64,000 bases of DNA from JAGPUQ01 sp947084925 (GCA_947084925.1 CAMTUJ010000002.1:1-64000); one strand, 5' to 3'; counted from the stretch's first letter, positions 15,566 through 24,534 are shown. A program made the numbers and translations. Notes: a model not told the origin generated them from the letters alone.

Positions 15566-16792
15566 GTGACCCCCAAAACACCTTTATTGACGCTCGACGA
15601 CGCGCGTGCCCGGATGCTTGCGGAAGTGGTTCCAGTGGCGGAAATGGAAGACATTCCGCTCGCCGCGCTCTCGCGACGGATTCTTGCCCACGCCATTCAT
15701 GCACCCCGGGATCTGCCGTCGGCCGACAACTCCGCCATGGATGGCTACGCCGTGCGCCATGCCGATCTCGTGCCCGGCGTCCGGTTGCGGCTGATCGGCA
15801 GCGCGCTGGCCGGCGCGCCCTTTGCCGGGACGGTCTGTGCGGGTGAATGCGTGCGTATCACCACCGGCGGCAATCTGCCGGCGGGGGCGGACACGGTGGT
15901 GATTCAGGAGGATGTCGAGCGGGCCGGCGATCAGGTGCGGTTGACGGCGGAGCTGGGTGAGCGCGGCGCCAATGTGCGTCGGGTCGGCGAGGATGTGGCG
16001 CGCGGCGAACGGGTGCTGCCGGCCGGTCGGCGCCTCGGCGCCATCGAGATCGGCGTGCTGGCGACGCTGGGGTTGGCCGCTGCGATTGTGCGGCGCCGGC
16101 TGCGGGTCGCCCTCTTTGCCAGTGGCGATGAACTGCGTCCGCCCGGCGAAGCCCTCGCGCCGGGACAGATTCACGACAGCAACCGCCATGTGATCGCGGA
16201 AATGCTCGACCGCCTGGGTGCGGAGGTGCTCGATCTGGGCATCGTCCGCGACGATCCGCAACGGTTGCGCGCCGCCTTCCGGCAGGGCGCCGCGAACGCC
16301 GATCTGGTCATCACCTGTGGTGGCGCTTCCGTGGGCGAGGCGGATCACGCGCGGGCCCTGCTCGATGAGCTGGGTGAAGTGGGCTTCTGGAAAGTGGCGC
16401 TCAAACCCGGCAAGCCATTTATTTTTGGCCGTCTGGGCGCGGCGCTGGTGTGCGGACTGCCGGGCAATCCGGTGTCGGCACTGGTGACCTTTCATCAACT
16501 GGTGGCGCCGGCGATCCGCAAACTTCAGGGTGCCGATGACCCCGCGCCGCTCTGTATCAGCGCCCGCGCCGGCGCGCCCCTGCGCCGCAACCGCACCCGA
16601 CTGGAACTCTTGCGCGGCCGTCTCGAAGCGGATGGCGCCGGCGGCTGGCGGGCGCTGCCGGACCCCCAGCAGAGCTCGGGCGCCTTCGCCGCCCTGGCAC
16701 GTTGCAACGCCTTTATCCTGGTGCCCGCGGGCAGCGGAGAGATCGCGGCTGGCGAGATGGTGCAGGTTTTGCCATTCGATGACTTGCTCTGA
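15566..16792 (+). CDS. moeA: Molybdopterin molybdenumtransferase
   Basis: A 408-residue enzyme that inserts molybdate into adenylylated molybdopterin. It shows RDLPSADNSAMDGYAVR (active-site region, residues about 50-66), VRITTGGNLPAGADTVV, LFASGDEL, IHDSNRHVIAEML, the MPT-binding TCGGASVGEADH and KPGKPFIFGRL, and the C-terminal LPGNPVSALVTF. The start is a GTG at 15566; no strong ribosome site is seen, so the exact start is uncertain. It is unlinked to the moaA-mobA operon 7 kb away but serves the same pathway. An intergenic span of 149 bases separates it from the divergent GST gene. Confidence 0.93.
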   Translation: MTPKTPLLTLDDARARMLAEVVPVAEMEDIPLAALSRRILAHAIHAPRDLPSADNSAMDGYAVRHADLVPGVRLRLIGSALAGAPFAGTVCAGECVRITTGGNLPAGADTVVIQEDVERAGDQVRLTAELGERGANVRRVGEDVARGERVLPAGRRLGAIEIGVLATLGLAAAIVRRRLRVALFASGDELRPPGEALAPGQIHDSNRHVIAEMLDRLGAEVLDLGIVRDDPQRLRAAFRQGAANADLVITCGGASVGEADHARALLDELGEVGFWKVALKPGKPFIFGRLGAALVCGLPGNPVSALVTFHQLVAPAIRKLQGADDPAPLCISARAGAPLRRNRTRLELLRGRLEADGAGGWRALPDPQQSSGAFAALARCNAFILVPAGSGEIAAGEMVQVLPFDDLL

Positions 16793-16907
16793 GTCATCGG
16801 TAGTGCGGGGCACGGCTTGATTTTTACCCCCCGTTGGAATCCACTAGGGCACGGCACATTTCTTAACCATCCGATTCACCATTTCGATCTTTTTACTGGG
16901 GGTATTC

Positions 16908-18041
16908 ATGCTGCGCGCACCTGTAGTTTCCGCCGATTCCCATATCGTCGAGCCGCCCGAGTGTTACCGGGATTTCATCGACCCCAAATACCGCGATCGC
17001 GCGCCCTATCTGGTCGATGACGGGAAAGGCGGCGACGCCTACGCCATCGAGGGCTACAAGCGGCCCCTCGAGATCGGCCTGATGTCCGCCGCCGGCATTC
17101 CCGACGCAGTCATGCCCAAGCTGGGGCCGCACCGCAAGTTTTATGACATGCACCAGAGCGGCTGGGATCCGACCAACCGCGTCGAGGACCAGAAGCGCGA
17201 CGGCGTCGATGCCGAAATCATCTACGCTTCCGTCGGCATGGTGCTGTGCAACCTCAAGGATGCGCTCTACAAGGATGCCTGCTTCAAGGCCTACAACCGC
17301 TGGCTCGAAGGCTATTGCAGCGCGGCGCCGAAAAACCTGTTCGGGCTGGGCCAGACCGCGGTGCTGTCGGTGGACTCCGCCATCGAGGATTTTCGCCGCA
17401 TCAAGGCGGTGGGTTTCGTGGGTGTGATGATGCCCGGCCGGCCGGTCGAGGAGGACTACGACCACCCCATGTACGACGCCCTCTGGGAGTGCGCGACCGA
17501 CCTCGACCTGCCGCTGTGTTTCCACATCCTCACCTCGCGGGAGAGTGCGGCGGCGTTGACCGAGTATCGCGGCCACAAACTCAACAGCTTCCTGAAACTC
17601 ATCCGCGGTATCCAGGATCTGGTCGGCCTGTTCGTCCTGGGCGGCGTGTTCGAACGCCACCCCGAGCTCAAGTTCGTCGGCGCCGAGGGCGACGCCGGCT
17701 GGCTGCCCCACTTCATGCACCGAATGAACCGCGCCGCCTACCGGCACGGCCACGGCAAAAATGGTCCCCTGCTGCCGCGCCCGCCGAGCGAGTACATCCG
17801 TGAAAACGTCTGGCTGACCTTCCAGGACGACTGGGAAGCCTTCGCCTGCGCGCACCGCATGAACTCCAAGCGTCTGCTGTGGGCCAACGACTTTCCCCAC
17901 AGCGATTCCACCTGGCCCTGGTCGCAGGAGATGCTCGCCAACCACACCGCGGGCGTGTCCGAGGAAGTGCGCGAACAGGCCATGGGGCTCAACTGCATCG
18001 AACTGTTCAATCTGCCGATCCCGGTCCCGGCCCGGCACTGA
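16908..18041 (+). CDS. Amidohydrolase 2 (ACMSD-like) metal-dependent hydrolase
   Basis: A 377-residue TIM-barrel protein of the amidohydrolase-2 group. The first strand holds SADSHIVEPPE, a DxH-type metal site; later come FHILTSRE with the ligand His, KFVGAEGDAGWLPHFMHR, and WANDFPHSDSTWPWS with a catalytic Asp near residue 325. Members include ACMSD and decarboxylases or hydrolases of aromatic breakdown products. GGGGGT lies seven bases before the ATG. It is followed 103 bases later by an LLM monooxygenase on the same strand; such pairs recur in catabolic clusters. Substrate unknown. Confidence 0.83.
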   Translation: MLRAPVVSADSHIVEPPECYRDFIDPKYRDRAPYLVDDGKGGDAYAIEGYKRPLEIGLMSAAGIPDAVMPKLGPHRKFYDMHQSGWDPTNRVEDQKRDGVDAEIIYASVGMVLCNLKDALYKDACFKAYNRWLEGYCSAAPKNLFGLGQTAVLSVDSAIEDFRRIKAVGFVGVMMPGRPVEEDYDHPMYDALWECATDLDLPLCFHILTSRESAAALTEYRGHKLNSFLKLIRGIQDLVGLFVLGGVFERHPELKFVGAEGDAGWLPHFMHRMNRAAYRHGHGKNGPLLPRPPSEYIRENVWLTFQDDWEAFACAHRMNSKRLLWANDFPHSDSTWPWSQEMLANHTAGVSEEVREQAMGLNCIELFNLPIPVPARH

Positions 18042-18144
18042 GGCGCGGTGCCAATGGAGCTGTCCCGGTGTCCGTGCGTGACGCCGGGGCGGTTTCCCCG
18101 CGCGAGCTGACTGCATTCCGATTGTCCAAAGGAGATTTCCCACC

Positions 18145-19482
18145 ATGAAATTCGGCTATTTCACCGAACGTCCCTATCGCCACATCGACGAAAACGTCGT
18201 GCTCGCCAACAAGGCGTTCTTCGGCGTTTCCAACCGCTACTTCGATCGCAAGAAGGCGGCGGACGACTACAACCAGTTCATCGACGAATACTGTTTTGCC
18301 GAGGAAGTCGGCTTCGACGGGCTGGCACTGAACGAGCATCACGGCAACCCCTACTGCATGGGCAACGTGATCAATACCGAGGCCGCCGTGCTGGCGCGCG
18401 CCACCCGCAAGGCCAAGATCATTCTGGTGGGCAACCCGCTGCCGGTGATCAAGCACCCGTTGCGGATGGCCGAGGAACTGGCGGAGATCGACCTCATATC
18501 CCGCGGCCGTCTGGTGGCGGGCTGGGTGCGCGGCGCCGGTTCCGAGCAGTTCTTCAACAACGCCAACCCCGCCTACAACCGCGAGATGTTCAACGAAGCC
18601 CACGATTTCATCATCCAGGCCTGGACCCGGCCCGGCCCCTGGCGCTACGAGGGCAAGCATTTCCACTACCGCCACGTGAACCCCTGGGCGCTGCCGCTGC
18701 AGGAGCCCTATCCCCAGCAGTGGATTCCGGGCGTGCTCTCGCCCGAGACCGTGATCTGGTGTGCCCAGAAACGCTACCCCTACATCGGACTGGGTTCAGC
18801 GCTCGGCCCGACCTGCGATCTCTGGGATCTCTACGCCGACACCGCCGCCGAGCTGGGCTACCAGGCCGGCCCGGAGAACTTCGGCTATCTGCTGCCGGTG
18901 TTCGTCTCCGACAACGAAGCGGAAGCTCAGCAGGTCGGGCGCGGCTACGCCTTCGGCGGCGGCCAGAACGGCTTCAGCCGTCCCGAACACACCTTGCCGC
19001 CGGGCTACAACTCCAAGACCGCGACCCGCATTCTGGCCAAGGCGCCGGGCGGTTCCTGGCTCGGCGTCAGCAAGGACAAGCTGGCGGCGGCGCGCAGCGG
19101 CAAGTGGCAGGAAGAGCCGGATTTCGACGTGATCAAGGAAAAACTCTGGAATTCCTACCAGCGCGCGCAGGAAAACCTGCAAATCGTGGTGGGAACTCCG
19201 GAACAGGTGATTCCGAAGATCAAGGCAATCCTGAGCGTGATTCGTCCGGGTTCCTTCACGTTCTTCAACGTGCAGGGCGTGGCGTCCGACCAGCAGCGCA
19301 ACCGCTCCATCGAGCTGATCGGCAAGCATGTCATCCCGGAGCTGCGCGAGTACTCCAACAGCATCGGGCTGTTCGATTCCTTCGAACGCACGCCGGGGTC
19401 CGTGCCACTGGCTCCCGGTTCCCGGCGGGAACCAGTGTGCGACCGCGTCGGCATGGCGCAACTGGGTTTGCGGATCTCCTGA
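18145..19482 (+). CDS. LLM-class flavin-dependent monooxygenase
   Basis: A 445-residue luciferase-like enzyme, on the long side for the family. It has MKFGYFTERPYRH, the LALNEHHGNPYCMGN loop (residues about 55-69), ILVGNPLPVIKHPLRMAEELAEIDLISRGR and GWVRG at the flavin phosphate site, and a C-terminal GTPEQVIPKIKAIL. A textbook AAAGGAGA ribosome site precedes the ATG. It follows the amidohydrolase gene and ends at a strong terminator. Some members open heterocycles or carry out Baeyer-Villiger or desulfonation reactions; this one's substrate is unknown. Confidence 0.85.
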   Translation: MKFGYFTERPYRHIDENVVLANKAFFGVSNRYFDRKKAADDYNQFIDEYCFAEEVGFDGLALNEHHGNPYCMGNVINTEAAVLARATRKAKIILVGNPLPVIKHPLRMAEELAEIDLISRGRLVAGWVRGAGSEQFFNNANPAYNREMFNEAHDFIIQAWTRPGPWRYEGKHFHYRHVNPWALPLQEPYPQQWIPGVLSPETVIWCAQKRYPYIGLGSALGPTCDLWDLYADTAAELGYQAGPENFGYLLPVFVSDNEAEAQQVGRGYAFGGGQNGFSRPEHTLPPGYNSKTATRILAKAPGGSWLGVSKDKLAAARSGKWQEEPDFDVIKEKLWNSYQRAQENLQIVVGTPEQVIPKIKAILSVIRPGSFTFFNVQGVASDQQRNRSIELIGKHVIPELREYSNSIGLFDSFERTPGSVPLAPGSRREPVCDRVGMAQLGLRIS

Positions 19483-19505
19483 GCCGGTCTTGCGGCCATC
19501 ACCAG

Positions 19506-19530
19506 GGCGGGGACATCCCCGCCTTTTTTT
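19506..19530 (+). terminator. Rho-independent terminator
   Basis: A 7-bp GGCGGGG/CCCCGCC stem with loop ACAT is followed by seven T residues (19524-19530), 23 bases after the LLM stop. Confidence 0.9.
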
Positions 19531-19581
19531 GCGCCCGCGCTCCGCTACCGGTATGGTCGCGTCCTTTGCCGGACTTGCGCC

Positions 19582-20226
19582 ATGATGGATCTGATCGATT
19601 TCATTCTGCACGTCGACCACCATCTGCTGGGCCTGATCGGGCAGTACGGGCTGTGGGTCTACGGCATCCTGTTCCTGATCGTCTTCGTCGAAACCGGTCT
19701 GGTGGTGATGCCCTTTCTGCCGGGTGACAGCCTGCTGTTCGCGGCCGGGGCGCTGGCCGGCGTCGGCAGCCTGGATCCCCTGGTGCTCGCCGGCTGCCTG
19801 TTCGTGGCGGCGACGCTGGGCGACAGCTGCAATTACTACGTCGGCTCGCGCATCGGAGCGGCGGTCTATGCGCGGGATTCGCGCTGGATCCGCCGCGATC
19901 ACCTCGATCGGGCGCGGGAGTTTTTCGAACGCCACGGCGGCAAATCGGTGCTGCTCGCGCGCTTTGCGCCCTTTCTGCGCACCTTCGTGCCCTTCGTCGC
20001 CGGGGTGAGTCGCATGCATTACGCACGCTTTCTGATGTTCAATGTGTTGGGCGCGCTGTTCTGGGTCGGCGGTTTTGTCGGCCTGGGCTATTTCTTCGGC
20101 AACCTGCCCGGCGTGAAGGAGCATTTCACCTGGGTGCTGCTGGGCATCATCGTGCTGAGCCTGCTGCCCGCGCTGGTGGCTTATCTGCAAGGGCGGCGCC
20201 CGGCCGCGGGTGGCGTGCGTCGCTGA
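19582..20226 (+). CDS. DedA-family membrane protein
   Basis: A 214-residue inner-membrane protein with about five hydrophobic segments. Diagnostic features are VFVETGLVVMPFLPGDSLLFAAGAL in the first re-entrant region, GDSCNYYVGSRIG, and ARFAPFLRTFVPFVAGVSRM, which carries the conserved FxRxxP and G residues. DedA proteins are thought to flip polyprenyl phosphate or phosphatidyl lipids and support proton-motive-force balance. It follows the terminator, so it likely has its own promoter. Confidence 0.92.
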   Translation: MMDLIDFILHVDHHLLGLIGQYGLWVYGILFLIVFVETGLVVMPFLPGDSLLFAAGALAGVGSLDPLVLAGCLFVAATLGDSCNYYVGSRIGAAVYARDSRWIRRDHLDRAREFFERHGGKSVLLARFAPFLRTFVPFVAGVSRMHYARFLMFNVLGALFWVGGFVGLGYFFGNLPGVKEHFTWVLLGIIVLSLLPALVAYLQGRRPAAGGVRR

Positions 20227-20313
20227 TGACGCTGGTGCCGGGTTGAACCCGGCAGTATCCGCCCTACAATCGAGCCAGCGCCTCTACAACTCGAATCTCG
20301 ACTGGAGAACAGG

Positions 20314-21249
20314 ATGACCTTGCCCCTTGCGAACGACATGCGTTACGGCTGGATGACCAGCATGGACAGCGCCGCCAGTGTGCGCCAGGTGGTGGCGCTC
20401 GCCGAGCGCATCGGGCTCGATTCCCTCTGGGTGGGCGATCACATAGCCTTCGCGGTGCCGATCATGGACCCGCTGCTGCAACTCGCCCAAGCGGCGGCGC
20501 TGAGCGACCGTCTGCTGCTGGGTACCTCGGTGTACCTGTTGCCGCTGCGCCACGCGGTCGCGGTGGCCAAACAGGTGGCGACCCTGGATCGCCTGACCTC
20601 CGGCCGATTGTTGTTCGGTGTCGGCGTCGGCGGTGAATTCCCCAACGAATACGCCGCCTGCGGCGTGCCGGTCAAGGAGCGCGGCGCGCGCCTGTCCGAG
20701 GGGATCGAAGTCTTGCGCAAACTCTGGAGCGGCGCGCGCGTCAGCCACGCGGGCCGGTTCTACCCGTTCGAGAATGTGCAGATGTTGCCCGCGCCGCTGC
20801 AACCGGGCGGCCCGCCGATCTGGTGCGGGGGACGTTCCGAGGCCGCCCTGGCGCGCGCCGGACGGCTCGCCGACGGCTATGTCTCCTATGTGGTGACGCC
20901 GGAGATGTTCGCCGGTTTTCTGGAAACCATCGAAAAAAGCGCCGCCGCCGCCAAACGCGCAATCGATCGCTTCGATACCGCGCACCTGCTGTTTTTCCGC
21001 ATCGACGACAGTTTCGAGACCGCCTGGGACGTGGCCACGGAGCACCTCTCCGAGCGCTACGCCAGCGACTTCCGCGGCCCGGCGAAGAAGTATTGCGCGT
21101 TGGGGCGGCCCGAGGATGTCGCCGCGCGCATCAATGCCTTTCGCGAGGCCGGCGTGCGTCATCTCATCCTCGACGCGGTGAGTCCGCCGGGCGAGCGTCA
21201 GGACCAGATCGAGCGTTTCGCCACCGAGGTTCTGCCGCTGCTGCGCTAG
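20314..21249 (+). CDS. LLM-class oxidoreductase, TIGR03619/F420-like subgroup
   Basis: A 311-residue luciferase-like protein. DSLWVGDHIAF (residues 38-48), LLLGTSVYLLPLRHAVAVAKQVATLDRLTSGRLLFGVGVGGE and PIWCGGRSEAALARAGRLADGY match the TIGR03619-type subgroup often thought to use F420, though FMN-users look similar. A GGAGAACAGG site precedes the ATG. It is followed by a small monooxygenase-like protein and two MaoC proteins on the same strand. A deazaflavin-type nitroreductase at 51599 would fit F420 use, but no F420 biosynthesis gene lies in the window. Confidence 0.8.
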   Translation: MTLPLANDMRYGWMTSMDSAASVRQVVALAERIGLDSLWVGDHIAFAVPIMDPLLQLAQAAALSDRLLLGTSVYLLPLRHAVAVAKQVATLDRLTSGRLLFGVGVGGEFPNEYAACGVPVKERGARLSEGIEVLRKLWSGARVSHAGRFYPFENVQMLPAPLQPGGPPIWCGGRSEAALARAGRLADGYVSYVVTPEMFAGFLETIEKSAAAAKRAIDRFDTAHLLFFRIDDSFETAWDVATEHLSERYASDFRGPAKKYCALGRPEDVAARINAFREAGVRHLILDAVSPPGERQDQIERFATEVLPLLR

Positions 21250-21357
21250 GCGCCTTGCGGTCCGCGTCGGGATGACCGTGCGCGGAGCGCGGGGTATAGT
21301 GCGGACGCCCGTTTTATAACAATGCCTTCCCATAACCCAAAGCAAGAGGAGCTACCC

Positions 21358-21645
21358 ATGATCGGTGTCATCGCAACCCTGAAAATCCAGGACGGCAAAC
21401 AAGCAGGCTTTGAAGCGCTGATGAAAGAACTCGCCGCCGCCGTGCGCGCCAATGAGCCCGCATGTACCTTCTATCAGTTGCACAAGACCGACGACCCCAC
21501 CACCTATGTGATGCTGGAGCAGTACAAGAGCAAGGCGGATCTCGCCACGCACCGCGAAACCCCGCACTTCAAAACCCTGGGCGGCAAACTGGGTCAGTTT
21601 CTCGCCGGCGCGCCGGGCATCCAGATCATGCCCGCGGTCGTTTGA
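21358..21645 (+). CDS. Putative quinol monooxygenase (ABM domain)
   Basis: A 95-residue single antibiotic-biosynthesis-monooxygenase domain. It begins IGVIATLKIQDGKQAGFEALM, has the ACTFYQLHKTDD strand and YVMLEQYKSKADLATHRETPHFK with the conserved His pair. These dimeric cofactor-free proteins oxidise quinols or phenols, or serve as isomerases. AAGAGGA precedes the ATG at 21358. It sits 57 bases before the first MaoC gene. Confidence 0.85.
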   Translation: MIGVIATLKIQDGKQAGFEALMKELAAAVRANEPACTFYQLHKTDDPTTYVMLEQYKSKADLATHRETPHFKTLGGKLGQFLAGAPGIQIMPAVV

Positions 21646-21702
21646 GTCGAGACCCAGCCCGGCGGGCGCACCCCGCCCGCCGGATTATCCGAGGAGTAAA
21701 GC

Positions 21703-22158
21703 ATGGCTGAGTTGTTGACCCCGGAAATCAAGGCCCGCATCGGCACCGCCAACCCCCCGATACGGGTCGAGGTCACGCGGCGCGATATTCAGAAATACGC
21801 GGTATCGACCGGACAAAAAGCCCGCAAATATCTTGACGGCGACGAAGCGCCGCCGCTGTTCCACTTCGGTTACTCGATGGAAATCCTGCCGCCGGAAGCA
21901 TTGCGCAAGGACGGCATCGCCGAAGACAAACTGATTCCGCCATTGCCCCTCAAGCGCGTCATGGCTGGCAACTCGGACACCGTCTATCACCGGCCCATTC
22001 GTCCCGGCGACAAGCTGGTGATTACCCGGGTGCTCAAGGACATTTACCAGAAGGACGGCAAGACCGGCCCGCTGATTTTTGTCGTCACCGAAACCGTGGT
22101 GAAAACCGAAGCCGGCGCGCCGGTGCTGAACGAAACCACCTCCCTGATCGCGAGGTAG
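21703..22158 (+). CDS. MaoC-like dehydratase, N-terminal (FAS1-like) type
   Basis: A 151-residue hot-dog protein resembling the non-catalytic half of a split MaoC hydratase: RVEVTRRDIQKYAVSTG at residues 22-38 and KRVMAGNSDTVYHRPIRPGDKLVITRVLKD. The next gene, four bases downstream, is the partner MaoC domain. Together they would form a heteromeric 2-enoyl-CoA hydratase of the kind used for bulky acyl-CoA substrates such as steroid side chains. A GAGGAG site lies before the ATG. Confidence 0.83.
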   Translation: MAELLTPEIKARIGTANPPIRVEVTRRDIQKYAVSTGQKARKYLDGDEAPPLFHFGYSMEILPPEALRKDGIAEDKLIPPLPLKRVMAGNSDTVYHRPIRPGDKLVITRVLKDIYQKDGKTGPLIFVVTETVVKTEAGAPVLNETTSLIAR

Positions 22159-22162
22159 AGCC

Positions 22163-22573
22163 ATGACCGCATACGAGAACATCAAGGTGGGCGACGCACT
22201 GCCCAGCCGCGATCACACCGCCGGCATCGTGCAACTGTTCATGTACAACGCGGCGATCTGGAATCCCCACCGCATCCACTTCGACCACGCCTACGCCACC
22301 CAGGAAGAAGGCTACCCCGGCATCGTGCTCGACGGCCCCCTGCAGGGCGACTGGATCGGCCAGGTGGTGACCGACTGGATCGGCGCCGACGCGACCCTCG
22401 TCTCCTTCGGCTACGCCAACCGCCGCGCCGCCTTTCTCGGCGAAACCATGACCGCGGGCGGACAGGTCGAAGAAAAAGACGACAGCACGCGCGAAGTGAA
22501 GGTGAGCCTGTTTCTGAAAAACGCGCAGGGCGAAATCACCATCCCGGGCCATGCCGTGGTGCGCTTTCGCTGA
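22163..22573 (+). CDS. MaoC-family dehydratase, second subunit
   Basis: A 136-residue hot-dog domain. WNPHRIHFDHAYATQEEGYPGIVLDGPL carries the His and Asp positions expected for the hydratase active site, followed by the ADATLVSFGYANRRAAFLGETMTAGGQV strand set. It starts four bases after the preceding half-gene, which supports a two-subunit hydratase. Its acyl-CoA substrate cannot be read from sequence. Confidence 0.84.
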   Translation: MTAYENIKVGDALPSRDHTAGIVQLFMYNAAIWNPHRIHFDHAYATQEEGYPGIVLDGPLQGDWIGQVVTDWIGADATLVSFGYANRRAAFLGETMTAGGQVEEKDDSTREVKVSLFLKNAQGEITIPGHAVVRFR

Positions 22574-22679
22574 ATGCAATTTCTTCGGCGTGCGGATGCG
22601 GCAGTTTGATTCCGTTCGTGGTGAGCCAGTCGAACCATGAACGGGATCGAATTATTCAGAGCATCCTGAGGATTTGCCC

Positions 22680-23411
22680 ATGACCTACTGTCTTGGCATC
22701 TGCGTCGAACAGGGACTGGTGCTGGCATCCGACAGCCGCACCAGCGCCGGGGTCGATTACGCCTCGGTGTACAGCAAGATGCACGAGTTCAAGCCCGCCG
22801 CCGACCGTCAGTTCGTGCTGCTCACGGCGGGCAATCTCGCGCTCAGCCAGCAGCTCGTCAGCCACCTGCGCCGCGACCTGGATTACCCCGGGCCAGCCGG
22901 CAACCTCAACCGCGCGCGCTACCTGTTCGAAGCGGCGGAATACGTGGGCGCGACCAACCTGGAAATCCAGAACACCCACGGCCCGGCGCTGCGCGCCAGC
23001 GGTCAGAGTCCCGAGGTCACGCTGATTCTGGGCGGCCAGATCGCCGGCCAGCCGCCCGGACTGTTCATCGTCTACGCCCAGGGCAACCATGCGGCGGCGA
23101 CGGCGGAGACACCCTTCCTCCAGATCGGCGAGATCAAGTACGGCAAGCCGATGCTGGACCGGGTGGCTCGCTTCGAGATGGCGCTGGATGACGCGGCGCA
23201 GCTCTCCTTGGTCAGTCTCGACGCCACCGCGCGTTCCAACCTTTCCGTCGGCCCGCCCTACGAAGTCGCGATCTATCGGCGCGACAGCCTCGCCCTCGGC
23301 AAACGTTTTCTGTTTGCCGGCGACGATCCTTTTCTGGACGAACTCAGCACCACCTGGAACCGCCAGTTGTGCGCGGCGTTTCAGCAGTTGCCGAAGTTTC
23401 GGTGGTTGTAG
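22680..23411 (+). CDS. Anbu (proteasome-type, HslV-like) peptidase
   Basis: A 243-residue Ntn-hydrolase of the Anbu (ancestral beta subunit) group. After removal of Met1 the nucleophile is Thr at the new N-terminus (MTYCLG); Asp17 and Lys32 (numbered from that Thr: ASDSRTSAG, YSKM) are in place for catalysis. Length fits Anbu rather than the shorter HslV. Anbu genes usually sit with alpha-E, circularly permuted ATP-grasp and transglutaminase-like genes; none of these is seen within this window. An upstream in-frame ATG two codons earlier would hide the Thr, so I start at 22680. Confidence 0.85.
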   Translation: MTYCLGICVEQGLVLASDSRTSAGVDYASVYSKMHEFKPAADRQFVLLTAGNLALSQQLVSHLRRDLDYPGPAGNLNRARYLFEAAEYVGATNLEIQNTHGPALRASGQSPEVTLILGGQIAGQPPGLFIVYAQGNHAAATAETPFLQIGEIKYGKPMLDRVARFEMALDDAAQLSLVSLDATARSNLSVGPPYEVAIYRRDSLALGKRFLFAGDDPFLDELSTTWNRQLCAAFQQLPKFRWL

Positions 23412-23455
23412 CGATCCGAGACGCCAGTTGGCTGGATGGTTATCAGGTTTTTGTT

Positions 23456-23472
23456 CGCCCGGATACCGGGCG
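23456..23472. terminator. Hairpin between convergent Anbu and mobA genes
   Basis: A 6-bp CGCCCG/CGGGCG stem with a 5-base loop is flanked by T-rich sequence on the plus side (GTTTTCC) and, on the minus side, by AACAAAAACC rather than T residues. It probably ends the Anbu transcript. Confidence 0.5.
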
Positions 23473-23487
23473 GAAGTTTTCCTGCAA

Positions 23488-24045
23488 TCAGCCGGGTATA
23501 TGTATCTGTGGCACGATGAGTTCCCACTCCGCCGGCGTATTGACGTTGGCGAGCTCGGTTTCCGGACTGTGCAGCGGCAGTGTTTCCGCGCCCAGATCCC
23601 GCAGCAGCGCCGCGAGCGAGCGATCCGCGGCGGGATCGGTCACCCGCGTTTCGATCGCCCGCATCGCTGCGGGGGAGAGCGGCAGCCACAGCGGCAGCAG
23701 ATGACCTTCGTAATGGCGCGGTCGCTGCGATTCGTTGCTCGCGGTGAGCAGTGCCGCAAGCGTGCCGGCGGAGAGCAGCGGCATATCCACCGGCACCACC
23801 AGCAGGTCGCGGCCGGGGTAGTGGATGCCCAGGCTGTGCAGCGCGCCGAGTGGACCCTGTCCGGGAATCCGGTCGGCGATGCAGCCGGGCGCATCGCGGC
23901 AGATCACCACTTTGGCGAGATCCAGCGCGCGCAGTCTGGCGGTCATGTGATCGAGCAAGGTGCCGGCGCCGACCGGCAGCCGCGCTTTGTCGGTGCCCAT
24001 GCGGCGGGATTGTCCGCCCGCGAGCAGGGCGCCGATGGCCTTCAT
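23488..24045 (-). CDS. mobA: Molybdenum cofactor guanylyltransferase
   Basis: A 185-residue nucleotidyltransferase that links GMP to molybdopterin, giving the MGD form used by DMSO-reductase-type enzymes. The GTP loop GALLAGGQSRRMGTDKA is at residues 5-21, followed by GQGPLGALHSL and the metal-binding PVDMPLL. It is the last gene of the leftward moaABCDE-mobA operon, ten bases after moaE. Confidence 0.92.
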   Translation of the reverse strand: MKAIGALLAGGQSRRMGTDKARLPVGAGTLLDHMTARLRALDLAKVVICRDAPGCIADRIPGQGPLGALHSLGIHYPGRDLLVVPVDMPLLSAGTLAALLTASNESQRPRHYEGHLLPLWLPLSPAAMRAIETRVTDPAADRSLAALLRDLGAETLPLHSPETELANVNTPAEWELIVPQIHIPG

Positions 24046-24055
24046 GCCAGGGATG

Positions 24056-24532
24056 TCACTGCTGCTGTTGCCGGGCGGCCCGCCAGCGTTTTGCCGCTTC
24101 GTCGTCGCTCTGTTTGGCTTCCACCCAGCGTTCCCCTTCCGGTGTGAATTCCTTTTTCCAGAACGGCGCCTCGGTTTTCAGATAGTCCATCAGGAATTCG
24201 CAGGCGGCGAAGGCTTCGCGCCGGTGGCTGCCGGTGACGCCCACGAACACGATGGGTTCGCCGGGATGCAGCAAGCCGACCCGGTGGGCGATCAGCACTT
24301 GACCGAGCGGCCAGCGCACCCGTGCCCGGCCGATGATGGCGGTCAGGGATTTTTCGGTCATGCCGGGGTAGTGTTCGAGCTGCATGGCGGTGACCGGGTT
24401 GTTGGTCAAATCCCGCACCATGCCGACAAAGGTCACCAGTGCGCCCTGGCTGTGGGCGCGGTCGTTGACCAGTTCCGCGGTCAGCGCGGCGGGATCGAGC
24501 GCCGTCGTCAAAATCCGCACGTCATCGGTCAC
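24056..24532 (-). CDS. moaE: Molybdopterin synthase catalytic subunit
   Basis: A 158-residue large subunit of molybdopterin synthase, which puts two sulfurs from thiocarboxylated MoaD onto precursor Z. Seen are GALVTFVGMVRDLTN at residues 31-45, LEHYPGMTEKSL, HRVGLLHPGEPIVFVGVTGSHRREAF and the conserved Lys-containing PFWKKEF. It begins two bases after the moaD stop. Confidence 0.94.
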   Translation of the reverse strand: MTDDVRILTTALDPAALTAELVNDRAHSQGALVTFVGMVRDLTNNPVTAMQLEHYPGMTEKSLTAIIGRARVRWPLGQVLIAHRVGLLHPGEPIVFVGVTGSHRREAFAACEFLMDYLKTEAPFWKKEFTPEGERWVEAKQSDDEAAKRWRAARQQQQ

Positions 24533-24534
24533 GA

